64,000 nt of DNA, taken from assembly GCA_029876055.1 (NCBI GenBank), contig CM056876.1:5270001-5334000 (forward strand). Reading direction: 5' to 3'. The stretch is from Madurella fahalii. Its lineage: Eukaryota > Ascomycota > Sordariomycetes > Sordariales. Every line of letters begins with the position of its first letter. Within the stretch, counting starts at the first letter, position 1. The notes beneath the pieces were generated by a model that had not been told where the DNA came from, made no database searches, and saw only the letters and a list, made by a program, of their open reading frames with translations. Below, piece after piece: positions 32,010-42,349 of the stretch. The position numbers and the translations under genes were made by a program.

Positions 32010-33221
32010 TTTGGTATGTTTCGTATTCTCGAGAACTCGGCAGTGGTGGGATTCTGCGTTAAGGCAGTGTTGAATCCTGAATCTGTTCGCAGACGAGTCG
32101 AGGTTACGATGATATGTTGCTGTGGTGGACTTTGCTCTGCTTCTGGAAATTTTTGGGGTGCAGTCCCTTGCAGGCGGAAGTGGGGCTGGAACGGCGAAGG
32201 CTTTGGCAGCTGGCAGAGACGCGGAACAAGGCTGCCACTTGCCCATTCCACAGCATACATGTCCTGACGACCTGTATCACTTTGATTGTGACCGTCTCGA
32301 GAAGCGAAACGATGGAGCCCAGAGGGCAATCGATGCGTTCATTTTTGCCACGAGAGTTACATTGCCCTTGGAGTTGTGCCTGGCGATGGGGCCTTATCTC
32401 TTAATCAGATGGGGCCAAGGATTGCTTGCTGGACATGCGTTTGCGTGCTGCTGAACGTGAACAAGGAGCGCTGGCCGGGCCTGGTTCCGCGATGATCCAA
32501 CGCGCATGTCGCATGTTTACGAATTAGGACGGTTGAAATATACGTAGAATCTCGACCATTATCTCGGGCCATACGCCGTAGTGTACTTTGTAAGGCTGAA
32601 GCCTCGGGCACCTCAGCCGGTAGCCAATCAATTCGCGAGCGATTTGGATCCAAAAGCCCTCGGCGCCATCCCCTGTTCATTTTTAACGCTAGCGGCACGT
32701 ATTCCGACCGTGTCAGTCGTTCCGGCTGCTGCACACTTCGGGACGTCCTTCACATTCATCAGCATCCAGACAGGGAGCTGTTTCCCCCCGCTGCTTCGGA
32801 GCCTCTACCTCTTCCTGCATTGGTTGCGCCGGCCCGTATTGTCTTGGATTGAGAGGCGCCGAGGAATTCTGCCTGTTCTTTGTTCTTCCCTCACCCTCCG
32901 CTTCGAGTCACTCGTTCCAGAAACCAGCTGCCGCCGCGCGTTTCCACCCGGTCCGCCGTCACAACCTGACATTTACTGCGCGCTGTTTGTGACTTCTTAG
33001 GCAGCTCGCAATCCCTAGTATTCCGTCCCGGTCTGCCTTGCGCCAGTAACTGCGCGTCACCCATCGCCCCAGTCCCGAACGTCACCCATCGCCCCACGGG
33101 TGTTTGTCACCTCCGATCTCGCGACACCATCAAGCTGGCTTCGATCACATCCCCGAATCTTGCTCCGGTCGGCCTGGCGCCATTGCCGCCTTCCGAATTC
33201 GAGCTCGTGGGTCATCCGAAC
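32010..33221. other. 1.2-kb divergent intergenic region (KRR1 / AreB-like factor)
   Basis: No open frame is supported. It should carry the promoters of KRR1 and of the long GATA-factor transcript. A repeated phrase near 33055-33105 (CACCCATCGCCCCA twice, about 30 bp apart) is a short direct repeat. Confidence 0.55.
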
Positions 33222-35028
33222 ATGGAAGACGGTCCCCAAGTCGCGCCGTTGCCGCCGACGCTCGAAGCAGAGCCCATTTCGAGGCCCAGCTCGGTGTCCA
33301 CACAAGGCTCTGCGTCGCAAAGCAATTCCAATCCTCTATCGGGACTCTCTGCGATTATGAGATCGGTTGCGGCAGCGAGTTCTCCTCAACAAAGGTCAGT
33401 GCCAAACGGTACCGGGCAATGCTCAGGAGGCACCGGAGAAAACGAGGGTCATTGGTTCGACTCGTGAGGATTACATCTCCTTACCCGTAGTCCCCAGCCA
33501 GCGCTCGAGCCTCTGAGTAAATCGCGCGGTCGAGTGCACTGCGCCTTTGGCTTATCCGCATTTCAAGCTGCTTGCTTTGTCGACACCAAACTGACATCAC
33601 TTGCAGACCCGTCGCCATCGCACCCGCGATGTATCCGCCGGGAACGTCGCCAGCGAGCACTGCGCCTGCTCCGGGAGGCAACCTGGTAGGTCATACTGCG
33701 CATTTCCTTTCGCTCGCTGTCCTCCCATACCCCGTCCGTTTGTTGGTGATGCCAAAGTCTTGACCAAGGCGCTGCTTGCTATTGGTTCAAGGGCAGGCCA
33801 AATTTGGTGGGGCTGCTTATCCAGGCGCCGTTCTGTGCATCCTGATCGTTATCGTTGGGCCCCACTCTGCCTCTGATCGAAAAATTTCCTTATCACCCAC
33901 CTTATCATCGCTTCCAAGGCATATCTGTTTCCCCATCCGACATTTATCTTGGCTTATCGTCACGATCTAATCTCTCACACCCATCGACATCGGCGCCCGG
34001 CCACTCTCCGCTGCTATTACTACACCCATCATGGCGACCATGGCTAACCATGACCGCGAAACTGCACAGCCGACTTGCCAAAACTGCGGTACACTGAGAA
34101 CGCCGCTATGGAGACGCGACGAGACGGGCGCAGTCCTCTGCAATGCCTGCGGTCTCTTTCTTAAGCTCCATGGCCGGCCGCGGCCCATCTCTCTGAAGAC
34201 GGACGTGATCAAAAGTCGTAACCGTGTAAAGACGATGCGACCTGACCTGGCCAAGCAGAAAAAGGTATGACGTCTTTGGTCCAATACCGACCGCCCGAAA
34301 CTAACCGCGCGCAGGCCCAGCAAAACGCCGGCCTTCCGCCATCGGGCGACGTAAACGGGACGGATCTTGGCAATGCCGGCAACGGAGCGGCGGCAGCGAA
34401 CCTCGGTGGCCGCAGGACGTCGCAGAAATCCGCGAATGGCGCGGTTGAGGACACAAACTCGCCCATCTCCCGCACCGGCACGCCCAGCATCTACGGCTCG
34501 CACATCAACCCGATATATCACAACATAGACGACCAGTTCCAAACGCAGCAGTTGTCGGGCTTCTCTGGCGGACCTGACGGCCGCGCCCCGTCGCCCCTGA
34601 ATGGCGAGCACATGCCGCAGACGCACGAGCAGCTTCTCGCTACCAATGCGAGCTTGAAGACGCGCGTCAGCGAGCTCGAGGTCATCCAGGAGCTGTATCG
34701 TGGAAGGATCCAGCAACTCGAGCAAGAGGAAGTGAACCGACAGGCACAAGAGAAGAGCAAATCGGAGGCCGAGGTGCAGCTGCACTCGCAGCTAGAGGCC
34801 ATGAACGAGGCGCACGCCCAGCTTCAGAAAGAGCTAGAGGAGAGTCATCGGAGAGAGAATATGCTTAAACGCCGTCTGGACGAGCTCGAGGTCGAGCTCA
34901 AAGAAGCCAAAGAGTCCCTCGAAGTCCACGAGAGCGGTCGCGCCAAGAAACCCCGTCTTGACGAGTCAGCCGCAACCACTGAGGATGCTGCATCCATTTC
35001 GCAGCCGGCCGCGCAGTCAGCGTCATAG
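33222..35028 (+). CDS. areB: GATA-type zinc finger factor, AreB/ASD-4 type
   Basis: Proposed exons 33222-33394, 33607-33685, 34070-34264 and 34315-35028 (386 aa); every junction keeps frame. A further 33-nt exon at 33797-33829 is possible and would add AKFGGAAYPGA in frame. One GATA finger: CQNC, a 17-residue loop with TPLWRRDE, then CNAC, followed by GLFLKLHGRPRPISLKTDVIKSRNR. The C-terminal half ends in a long Leu/Glu/Lys coiled coil (from LLATNASLKTRVSELEVIQELY on), which is the mark of the AreB/NreB/ASD-4 class and separates it from AreA. These factors antagonise AreA in nitrogen control and affect sexual development in Neurospora. An ATG at 34031 could start a shorter form through unspliced sequence, but it overlaps a GCTAAC branch site. 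Confidence 0.85.
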
Positions 35029-36611
35029 CTTTCGTTTTGTGGACAGCCGGTCTGGGTGCTCAACAACCCGACTTGACTGTCCCCCCCAGCACTTACTGGT
35101 GGTGGCTGGCTTTGCGACGCCCCATGTACTTTTATTGGCTTTTGGATGAGCACCCGTTTTTACATGGCGCCTACCCACGAAACAGCAACACGGTGGTCTG
35201 GGTTTGAGCGAGCGATGGATTTCCCTTCTGCTATACCTCTGCGATGACTTGTCGATGACCAATCTCATGAGGGTCACCCTTTTCCAACACTGTCCCGAAC
35301 GGAGCTTCCTGTATCTCCTTTGCATGGCCCGAGGAGGAAAGAGATAGCGCCACTTCTGGCCTCTCGGGGCGGGGATCGGACAACGGTCGCCTTCCCCTCG
35401 AACCCTAGCAGAAAGCGAAGATCGAACCGGAAGCGTTGATGGGTGGGCGTAAGATAACAACTCAACTGACTCGAGCTTTCTTTGACGAGCTGGGGTGGAT
35501 GACTGGGTTAAAAGATGGGTTTGGTGGAGTTGTTGGAGTACGTTTGACAGTACATACGAGGGTCCCGAAACCTCGGCGGGATTAAGGGATGGGAACCAAA
35601 AAAGTCTAATGCCGAGTTGTGATACCTTGAGTTTTTAATGTTAGCATGCCGAATGAGAAAGGGCTCTTTTCCCTGGGCACCCAGAGCCGTAAGCTCTCCC
35701 TATCGCCGATGCCTTTTGTTTCTAATGCTCCGTCTGCTACCGCATCATATCATTTAGCCTTTTTTTTTTTTTTCCCTCTCCAAGCACATTGCTACTGCCA
35801 CAACTTGTAACATGGAACCAGTGATGCTAGACCGATCGCCAACAGGGGCTTTTGTTCACTGGAAGCACTCGCAGCGGCCCCCTACAGATGCGCCAAGCCG
35901 CTGGTACAGTAGGCCGGCCCCACTAGACTGCCGCTCCGCTGATTACGCCGCCTTGGCGTCTTCGGTCCGTTGGCAATCCGTTTTTGGAAGGGGACTCAAA
36001 AGCCGAGTCATGATCCTCTGGGGATCCTGAGGAAGCATTCTTCAGCGGCAATGGACCACGGGCATTGCTTGATAGCTCACCCGAAACATACGGTGAGAAA
36101 GCGGGCCAACAAGCGAGAGTGTAGGGAGCACAGGTCCTCAGATCAATGACCGCCGATCTCCTCTGGCCACATCTCAAACAGCTTCCTCATGTGTTGGCTG
36201 TTTCCCTTGCGTAGTGCTCACTGGATATCCCTGGTATCACCAAGGCACAAAGGCTAGACCCCGCCAACGCTTTATGTTGCAGCATTCAGGCCAACAGCTA
36301 CGCATGCTACAAGTGTCTACATGGACATTAAAGATCCAGAAACCGCAGATGTATATTGTGTAACAGACAGAAACCCGTCACGCCATCGAGCCACTCCCTG
36401 CGTTCCTTCGAGCGGCGTAGAAGTTGCACCCGTGCCCGTCTCACCCCTACGTCTCACACCAACTCACCGCGCCGCGTCACAGGATCGTAATATGCAGATT
36501 TAGCAATCGAACATCTTTAACCCCCCTGGAACCTAACGAAATAATGGACTTCTCACCAACCCACACCTTTTACGGCTATACCCGTGTTGTCAACACCGGA
36601 ACTCTTGGAAG
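35029..36611. other. 1.6-kb intergenic region
   Basis: Holds the 3' UTR of the GATA factor and a T-run near 35760-35773. No supported gene. Short ATG-initiated open frames just before 36612 (from 36544 and 36584) overlap the start of the next open frame in other phases. Confidence 0.55.
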
Positions 36612-37099
36612 ATGGAGATGTTCCCATTCAGCTCTCACCTCTCGCCAACTCCGTGGTCATCATCACCGGAAAAGCGTCGCTATTACGCTCCGTTTACCCC
36701 TTCCCCGCTGAACCCAAATACCCACCTCGACACTCCCCGCCAGGCGAAATCGACATCAAAACCAAAACCAACAACAGCCCCGTCCCAATCGAGACCCAAA
36801 CGGAAATCTCACCGACCGCCCAAGCCCGCGCACCGGACAGCCCGCTACGCAAGCCCAACGCAGCTCCTCCTCCGGCAAAAAGCCGCAGCGGCCTGGCGTT
36901 CCGAGACGCTCAGGCATCACGTCCTCTCCCCAGGCCAGGCTCAGCCGCAAACTCAGCTTTACCAAGAAGAATGGGAAGCCGCCCCCTGGTCTTTGAATTC
37001 CCCGTCCCAGGGGCGACGGGAATGGGAATATAACTTTAACACCAACGGCACCGACAAAAGGAAACAGCATGACTGGGCGGCGGCGGCAACAATAACAAC

Positions 37100-37134
<35 letters not shown>

Positions 37135-37259
37135 GCGACGCCATTCTCACTATCCCCATCCCCGATGAACTCCTCCTCCAAGACAAAGGGGGCGAAGAAG
37201 ATGAAAATGAGGAGGACGACGGCGATATCGGGCTGCTGGTGTGGCCGGCTGATAAGCGC

Positions 37260-37324
<65 letters not shown>

Positions 37325-37613
37325 AAATCAAGACTTTCGGACTGTGGATTTCGCAACCCTTTTCCCTTCGCCTCCTGCTATGGCGTCAGCGTCTGCATCG
37401 CCCAGATCGGCAGCGGTGACGGTGGTGCCGGGAGAACGGAGTTTGCGGCTCCCTGTTCGGGCGACCGTCCAGTGGCAGCGGCGGCACGGGTTTTCTCGAA
37501 CCGACGTTACCATGCGGCGCGTCCTCTTTGTGATGGGATTGCTGATCGGGCTGGGGTTGGTCCATGGGTTGGTGCGTACGTTCGGGACAAGGCCTCTTGC
37601 AGTGGGCACTTGA
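36612..37613 (+). CDS. Hypothetical low-complexity protein with C-terminal membrane segment
   Basis: Single open frame of 333 aa, family not recognised. The first ~160 residues are Pro/Ser/Arg-rich and look disordered. Three homorepeats follow, each from a pure codon run: Thr10 (ACG, 37104-37133), Ala14 (GCT, 37263-37304) and Asp6 (GAT, 37305-37322), with an acidic patch (GGEEDENEEDDGD) between the first two. The last 33 residues hold one hydrophobic helix, RRVLFVMGLLIGLGLVHGLV, so the protein could be tail-anchored or single-pass. A rival frame (36584-37033) also reads plausibly, so an N-terminal intron or alternative start is possible. Support is moderate: a long open frame with sensible codon use, but no homology visible to me. 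Confidence 0.45.
37104..37133 (+). repeat. (ACG)10 triplet repeat, codes Thr10
   Basis: Ten perfect ACG codons in the hypothetical protein at 36612-37613. Confidence 0.9.
37263..37322 (+). repeat. (GCT)14(GAT)6 compound triplet repeat, codes Ala14-Asp6
   Basis: A GCT run passes directly into a GAT run with no interruption, in frame in the hypothetical protein. Pure codon runs suggest recent slippage and length polymorphism. Confidence 0.9.
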
Positions 37614-37886
37614 GCGGGTGGGCTGAGTTGGGAGTCTGTTTCTTGCTCGGGTACGACAAGTCGCCATGGGTGATGCGCAGCACGTCACGGTTAGGAGGCG
37701 GGGTGAATGATGCTGCATCAGGTGTCTTTTGTGTGAGTCGAGTCGTTGCCTAGTCGCACCATGCCTCGTCCCTCCACCCACGTTTCCGAGAACGGAACTG
37801 CCTGCCCCATCTATCATCACCTGCCATCATCTAAACCTCTGCCGCATACGCACGTTATCATACATCGTTCGGTCATCTGCTGCGAG

Positions 37887-38819
37887 TCATTGCGACTTTT
37901 TCTCGTTTTCGTCGGCGGTTCCCTGAGATTCCTCAGCGGCAGCGGCCTCAGTGCTGCGCTTCATGACGGCCGTCTCCACCTGCCATATGGCCCTCTCAAG
38001 CTCGACTTCGAGCTGGGGCAGGTCCAGAGCCTGGGTCATCTTCCGCCCATTGGCCTGTGATAACAGCATGGTTTCACCATCCGAATTGTCGGGTCCGAGG
38101 GTAGAGGAGGGGCGCGGATTCTCTACGTATATCCCGTCCGAGTCCGTCGTCGGTTTGGGGGTGGACGGCAGGGGCTGGTTTTGGCGGGCGTACACCTCAT
38201 CGACGACAGGCGACGGCGTTAGAGCGAGAAGGTTATTCTTGAGCAAGAATTGGATGTGCTTGCCGCCAGACAATGCCCTCCAATGCGACCAGGCACGGTA
38301 GACCAGGTAAAAGAAAGGGATGTTCGGAATACTGCAAGGGTGTTAGAGACGTAGACGAACAGGCATGCGATAGACATACACTGGAAGGAGAGCGATGGGC
38401 GCCGACAGCGGCATGCCGATAAAGCACCAAATCAATCTCCGTTTGTGTAGCGCTTCCCTTTCGGTCGCAAGTGTCTCCAGGACCTTGGGCACCCTGTCCA
38501 TTGGCAGAAGGCTCTTCGGGTACACCACCTCAACCTTCTCGGTGCCATTCATCTCCACCTGCCTCCGGCGCTGCGACAGCGGCGGCACGGATTTAAGGCC
38601 CCATTCTTCATACGGGATGCGGCGGAGAGCATAGTTGCCGTAGTTGACGACCTTCTTCTGCCAGCCCTTGTCCTTCTTTTCCCATTCGGACCATGTGCGC
38701 GCGGCCTTAGCCTGGATCCAGTCGGACCAAGTCGGCTTTTCCGCCGCTGGCGCGTTGAGTTTCTGGCAGTATAGGAGGGTCCGTCTCGTTGAGATGGGAA
38801 GTAGGTAGAGTCTCATCAT
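37887..38819 (-). CDS. Mitochondrial K+/H+ exchange-related protein (Mit_KHE1 family)
   Basis: Two exons on the minus strand, 38819-38380 and 38331-37887 (294 aa), joined across a 48-bp intron so that LLPV-IPNIPFFYLVYRAW is continuous. The N-terminus MMRLYLLPISTRRTLLYCQ is basic and amphipathic, fitting a mitochondrial presequence. Trp-rich WSDWIQAKAARTWSEWEKKDKGWQ and YALRRIPYEEWGLKSVP are characteristic of the fungal family that includes yeast Ydl183c, implicated in mitochondrial K+/H+ exchange. Two neighbouring hydrophobic segments (about 128-147 and 148-163) could form a membrane hairpin. The C-terminal ~100 residues are polar and variable. The initiator could be either of two adjacent ATGs. 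Confidence 0.85.
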
Positions 38820-40081
38820 ACCGGATGGGCGCGGAGGCCGCGTCGTGTGGGAAGCCCGCGCTGCCTCAAACCACAGAAGAAAGCTCGATCAAGGGCAATC
38901 AGCACGGCGATTCGCCGCGCGCGAGGGAACAAAAAATGAGAGGAATCCCGCGATGTCTATCTCCAGAAACCGAGACTGCGACCGCCCATCTTGTATTGGG
39001 GTTCCTAGTTGAGATAGACAAGACGATGCTTGACCGTGGTGGCAAGCGACCGCGCGTTTAACGTTTTCGCACAATGAGCTTGTTGGATTGGGGCTGCTGT
39101 GCCAAAGCTGGTGACGCAGGCTGCCGCCTCCCGCGCATTGCCATTGGCCAGACAACTCGCAGGGCCAAGCCCGTTGTAAACAGCCCCATTCTCAATCCCT
39201 GTCGTCTGCCCAGGCTCCTGGGAACCCAGAAGACGCGAGATCCACCAAAATCGGAAAAGTGTTCGTGGCCGAAAGGAGGCCTGCGGAGTGTCACTTGGGC
39301 GGCAGCCATGAGAGGCTGGCCCGCCTCGCTCCTAACGGTGTCGGGGCCTATAGGGAGGTGCTAAAGGCTTGGTCCTGCATGTCCTGTAATCTCCAAGGCT
39401 GATTCACTTGCGGCCCATGTTACACCAGCGTGATGCCCGACGCAGCCACCGATACAAGCTCAGTCGTTGTGCTCCTCTTCAGTTGAGGGCTACTCGGGCC
39501 ACAAAGTGGAGAGAGTGCACGGGACATGGCGGATTTTGTTCGGCGGCCGTCGAGAAAATCCTATTGTAGTAAAAAACAAAGTTGGTCGGACAACTACCCT
39601 GCAGACCTTGCGAGTGGCGTGTAACCGCGTGAGACACCGATCCACTCGAGGATGCAGCTGTCGTCATTTTTGCAAGGCTGGAGAGGCCAACTGGAAATGG
39701 AGAACGTGGTCTGTGCTGACAAGGGTCAACCGCCCCGAGTTACAGAAAGTCACGAAACTTTGTTGCCGCCCGCCAAGCTCCGTACGGCAGCTACGGCACA
39801 AAAACAGACCACCAGGCCAACCGGGGCGCATGCTACAGCCTCCAAACACCCGCCAACTCGGACATCCTCCGTAGACGAAGGATGCCGTGCCTTTAAATCA
39901 CGGCATCGGGCGCTTCATCATGCTCCGACGCAGCAGGCTCCTTTCTTGTCTATTCTTACCGTACTCGCGAGGCCTTCTTGCTGATTGATGCGTCGCCCCA
40001 TGCTCTTCATGACTCCTGGTACCACCGTCAGAGTAGCTTCTCCGCCGTCCCCGGCCGTGGTGGGTGTCGCCGACCGCTACC
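38820..40081. other. 1.3-kb divergent intergenic region
   Basis: Between the KHE-related gene and the SRF1-like gene. A long open frame that runs into the SRF1-like gene begins at 39978 with TTG, not ATG, so it is not used. No other gene is supported. Confidence 0.55.
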
Positions 40082-41261
40082 ATGGCGGCTGCGGGACCGC
40101 CGTCCTCGAGTTCTCATCATTCTGAGCCACGCGCGTCTATCAGGTCTCAGAGCAGCGCTGGGGGTTCCAACTCCACGCTGCGCCACGCCCCACGCTCCCT
40201 ACCGCGTGCGAACCCCGCGAGTCCCCTGTGTCGGCTATAGCAATGCTAACTGCTACTTTGCAGCATGGATTGACTCGTACGAAGTCCGATACGGCACGCC
40301 GACCGAGGACCAGCTCCGCGCGATCAACTCGCCGCCCCCACGCACTCTGCCCGCGCAGCACAACCATTCCCCGAGCCAAGTCAACAGGAGGGTGTCTAAA
40401 GATGGATTTGTCTATGATGGCCAGGCGGTGTTGGGCCTCGACACGAAGAGGAGGTCGCGGGCAAGGCTACGCAAGCTTGTAATGCGCAAGGACGCCGCCG
40501 AGAGGGGCAGGAAATGGGACCACTTGCGCTCGGCTGAACCCGTCATTGTACCTCGCTATAGCCGGGCGAACCCCGATACTCCGTGGCGAAGTTACCTGCA
40601 GTCCTCCCGGTATGGCCGCCTGCCGAACGAGGAGGCCGAGATTGTCGATCCTGAAGTTTTAGAGAAACTCCAGCCAGGGTTCAGCAATGCTGTCGGCACA
40701 CCTCGACTACCCGACACTACCGGAAGGGGACCGACACGGACCAGGAGGCTTTACAAGAGGCTCTGGCGACTCATTCTGCGGCATCCCCTGGTCCCGCTAG
40801 TTTTCCGCCTCACCGTCCTCCTGACCTCGATCGTGGCGCTGGCGCTCTCGGCGCGCATCTTCCAGCTGGAAGAGCATGGCGGGGTTGACAGGCAATCGTC
40901 AGAGCGCACACAGGCGCTGGTGGCCATCGTGGTAGACACGATTGCCGTGCCCTACATTGGCTATATGACGTGGGATGAGTATACCGGGAGGCCGCTCGGA
41001 CTGCGGTCGGCGACAGCAAAGATTTCTCTTGTTCTCATGGATCTCTTTTTCATCATTTTCAAATCTGCAAGCACAGCGTTGGCCTTCGAGGCCCTTGTTT
41101 ACCACAATTCTTTAGATTTGCAGACCAGCCAGTACAGCCAAGCCCTGGCCGCTTTTCAGACCGTCAGCCTGATAGCGTGGAGCTTCACCTTTACCGTGAA
41201 TGTCTTCCGCTTGGTACAGAAACTCGGTGGACGCGAGGGCGGAGGTGAGGATGACCGCTGA
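40082..41261 (+). CDS. Four-pass membrane protein, SRF1-like (regulator of phospholipase D)
   Basis: Two exons, 40082-40205 and 40264-41261 (373 aa). The 58-bp intron has donor GTGCGA and a GCTAAC branch site; closer donors would leave introns under 45 bp. The junction gives SLPPWIDSYEVRYGTPTEDQL. The N-terminal half is soluble and basic, with WDHLRSAEPVIVPRYSRANP. Four hydrophobic segments follow near 217-242, 257-278, 296-322 and 338-358, with YIGYMTWDEYTGRPLGLRS between the second and third. This layout resembles fungal proteins annotated as SRF1, which in yeast regulates the phospholipase D Spo14. The assignment rests on remembered family resemblance, so the function is provisional. Confidence 0.7.
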
Positions 41262-42349
41262 TGGTGTCGTAGGGCGGTGGCGGTGGCAGGAGCATGGACG
41301 GGAGAGGTTCTTTTTCTTCTACATTTCAATGACTTTTCTGTAGCGGTATACCCTAATGTATCAAGGCAGCACGACTTACTCTGCATCCTGCATGCGAATA
41401 CATTATTCAAGTCAATGCAGCCTCGCTATCCACGGATGCTGGTTGTCCAACACTGGTGTCAGTCTCATCCTTGCCCGGCCGTACAAGCATGGCGCTGTGG
41501 AGCCTGAAGCGCCTGCTGGCGCTTGTCGCTTACCGTTGCAATCGGGGCCCGCGTTTTGTAGGCAACGCAAGGGCCAGATGCCGGATATTGGCAGAGCCCC
41601 TGTTCCCTTTCGAACCCCCAATACATCAATATTGTCGGATTCTCCCGAGTCGCCGGGCAGAGAAGCCCAAAGCGTGAAAGGAAAAAGGAAGGGGATGGGG
41701 AAAGGAGAAAATAGAGGTGGTAAAAATAGAAGACGACCTTTGAACCCCCCGTACGTACCTCTATACACTATGTCAATAGGCCCCGGTGGGGTATGACAAT
41801 AGCCGCGCGCCGCAAAATCGGGCACCCGACAACAAAGTGGGCCCCTCCTGCCTGGAACCTCGTCACACAGACATCCCAAGGGCTGACTGTGATTGCCTTG
41901 ACGAGACTCAAACTCCTTCTGCATTCGTCGTTTGCGGCTTTCAAGCATACAGAAGTCGTCTTTTCGCCCACTTCCACATCGGTCCTCGAGCCTCTTCTAT
42001 TTTCACGCCAGTCAAGGGCTGGCGTTCTAGCTCCCCGCCACTCTCTCTTTCTCCCACATTTCCACGTTGGGAGGGAGCCTGAGGGCACTGGAACCCCGCC
42101 GATTGTTCGAGTAAGAGTTGCTTCACAAGCTTCCGAACCTAATGCTTCCGGTTCAACCGCACGGGAGGGGCATGAAATCCAAGGCCGCATCCCGTTTTGC
42201 AAAGCTCGAACTGACCTGCTGCACCTTCCTTAGCGGCGATCTGAAGGCTCACCGAGCGCTAGACCAGCCGTCTCGTTGACGAACCCATCGCCCACGCATC
42301 GATTTATCCTCCCCGAAACCTCGAGCAGCGACCCCATCGGCCCGCCACA
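41262..42349. other. 1.1-kb intergenic region before cullin-1
   Basis: Contains the 3' flank of the SRF1-like gene and the cullin promoter/leader. No open frame with domain support. Confidence 0.6.

Noticed and set aside
39978..40263. Upstream continuation of the SRF1-like frame
   Set aside because: It begins with TTG, and the stretch just before WIDSYE is a 58-bp intron with a clear branch site; the ATG at 40082 in another phase fits better.
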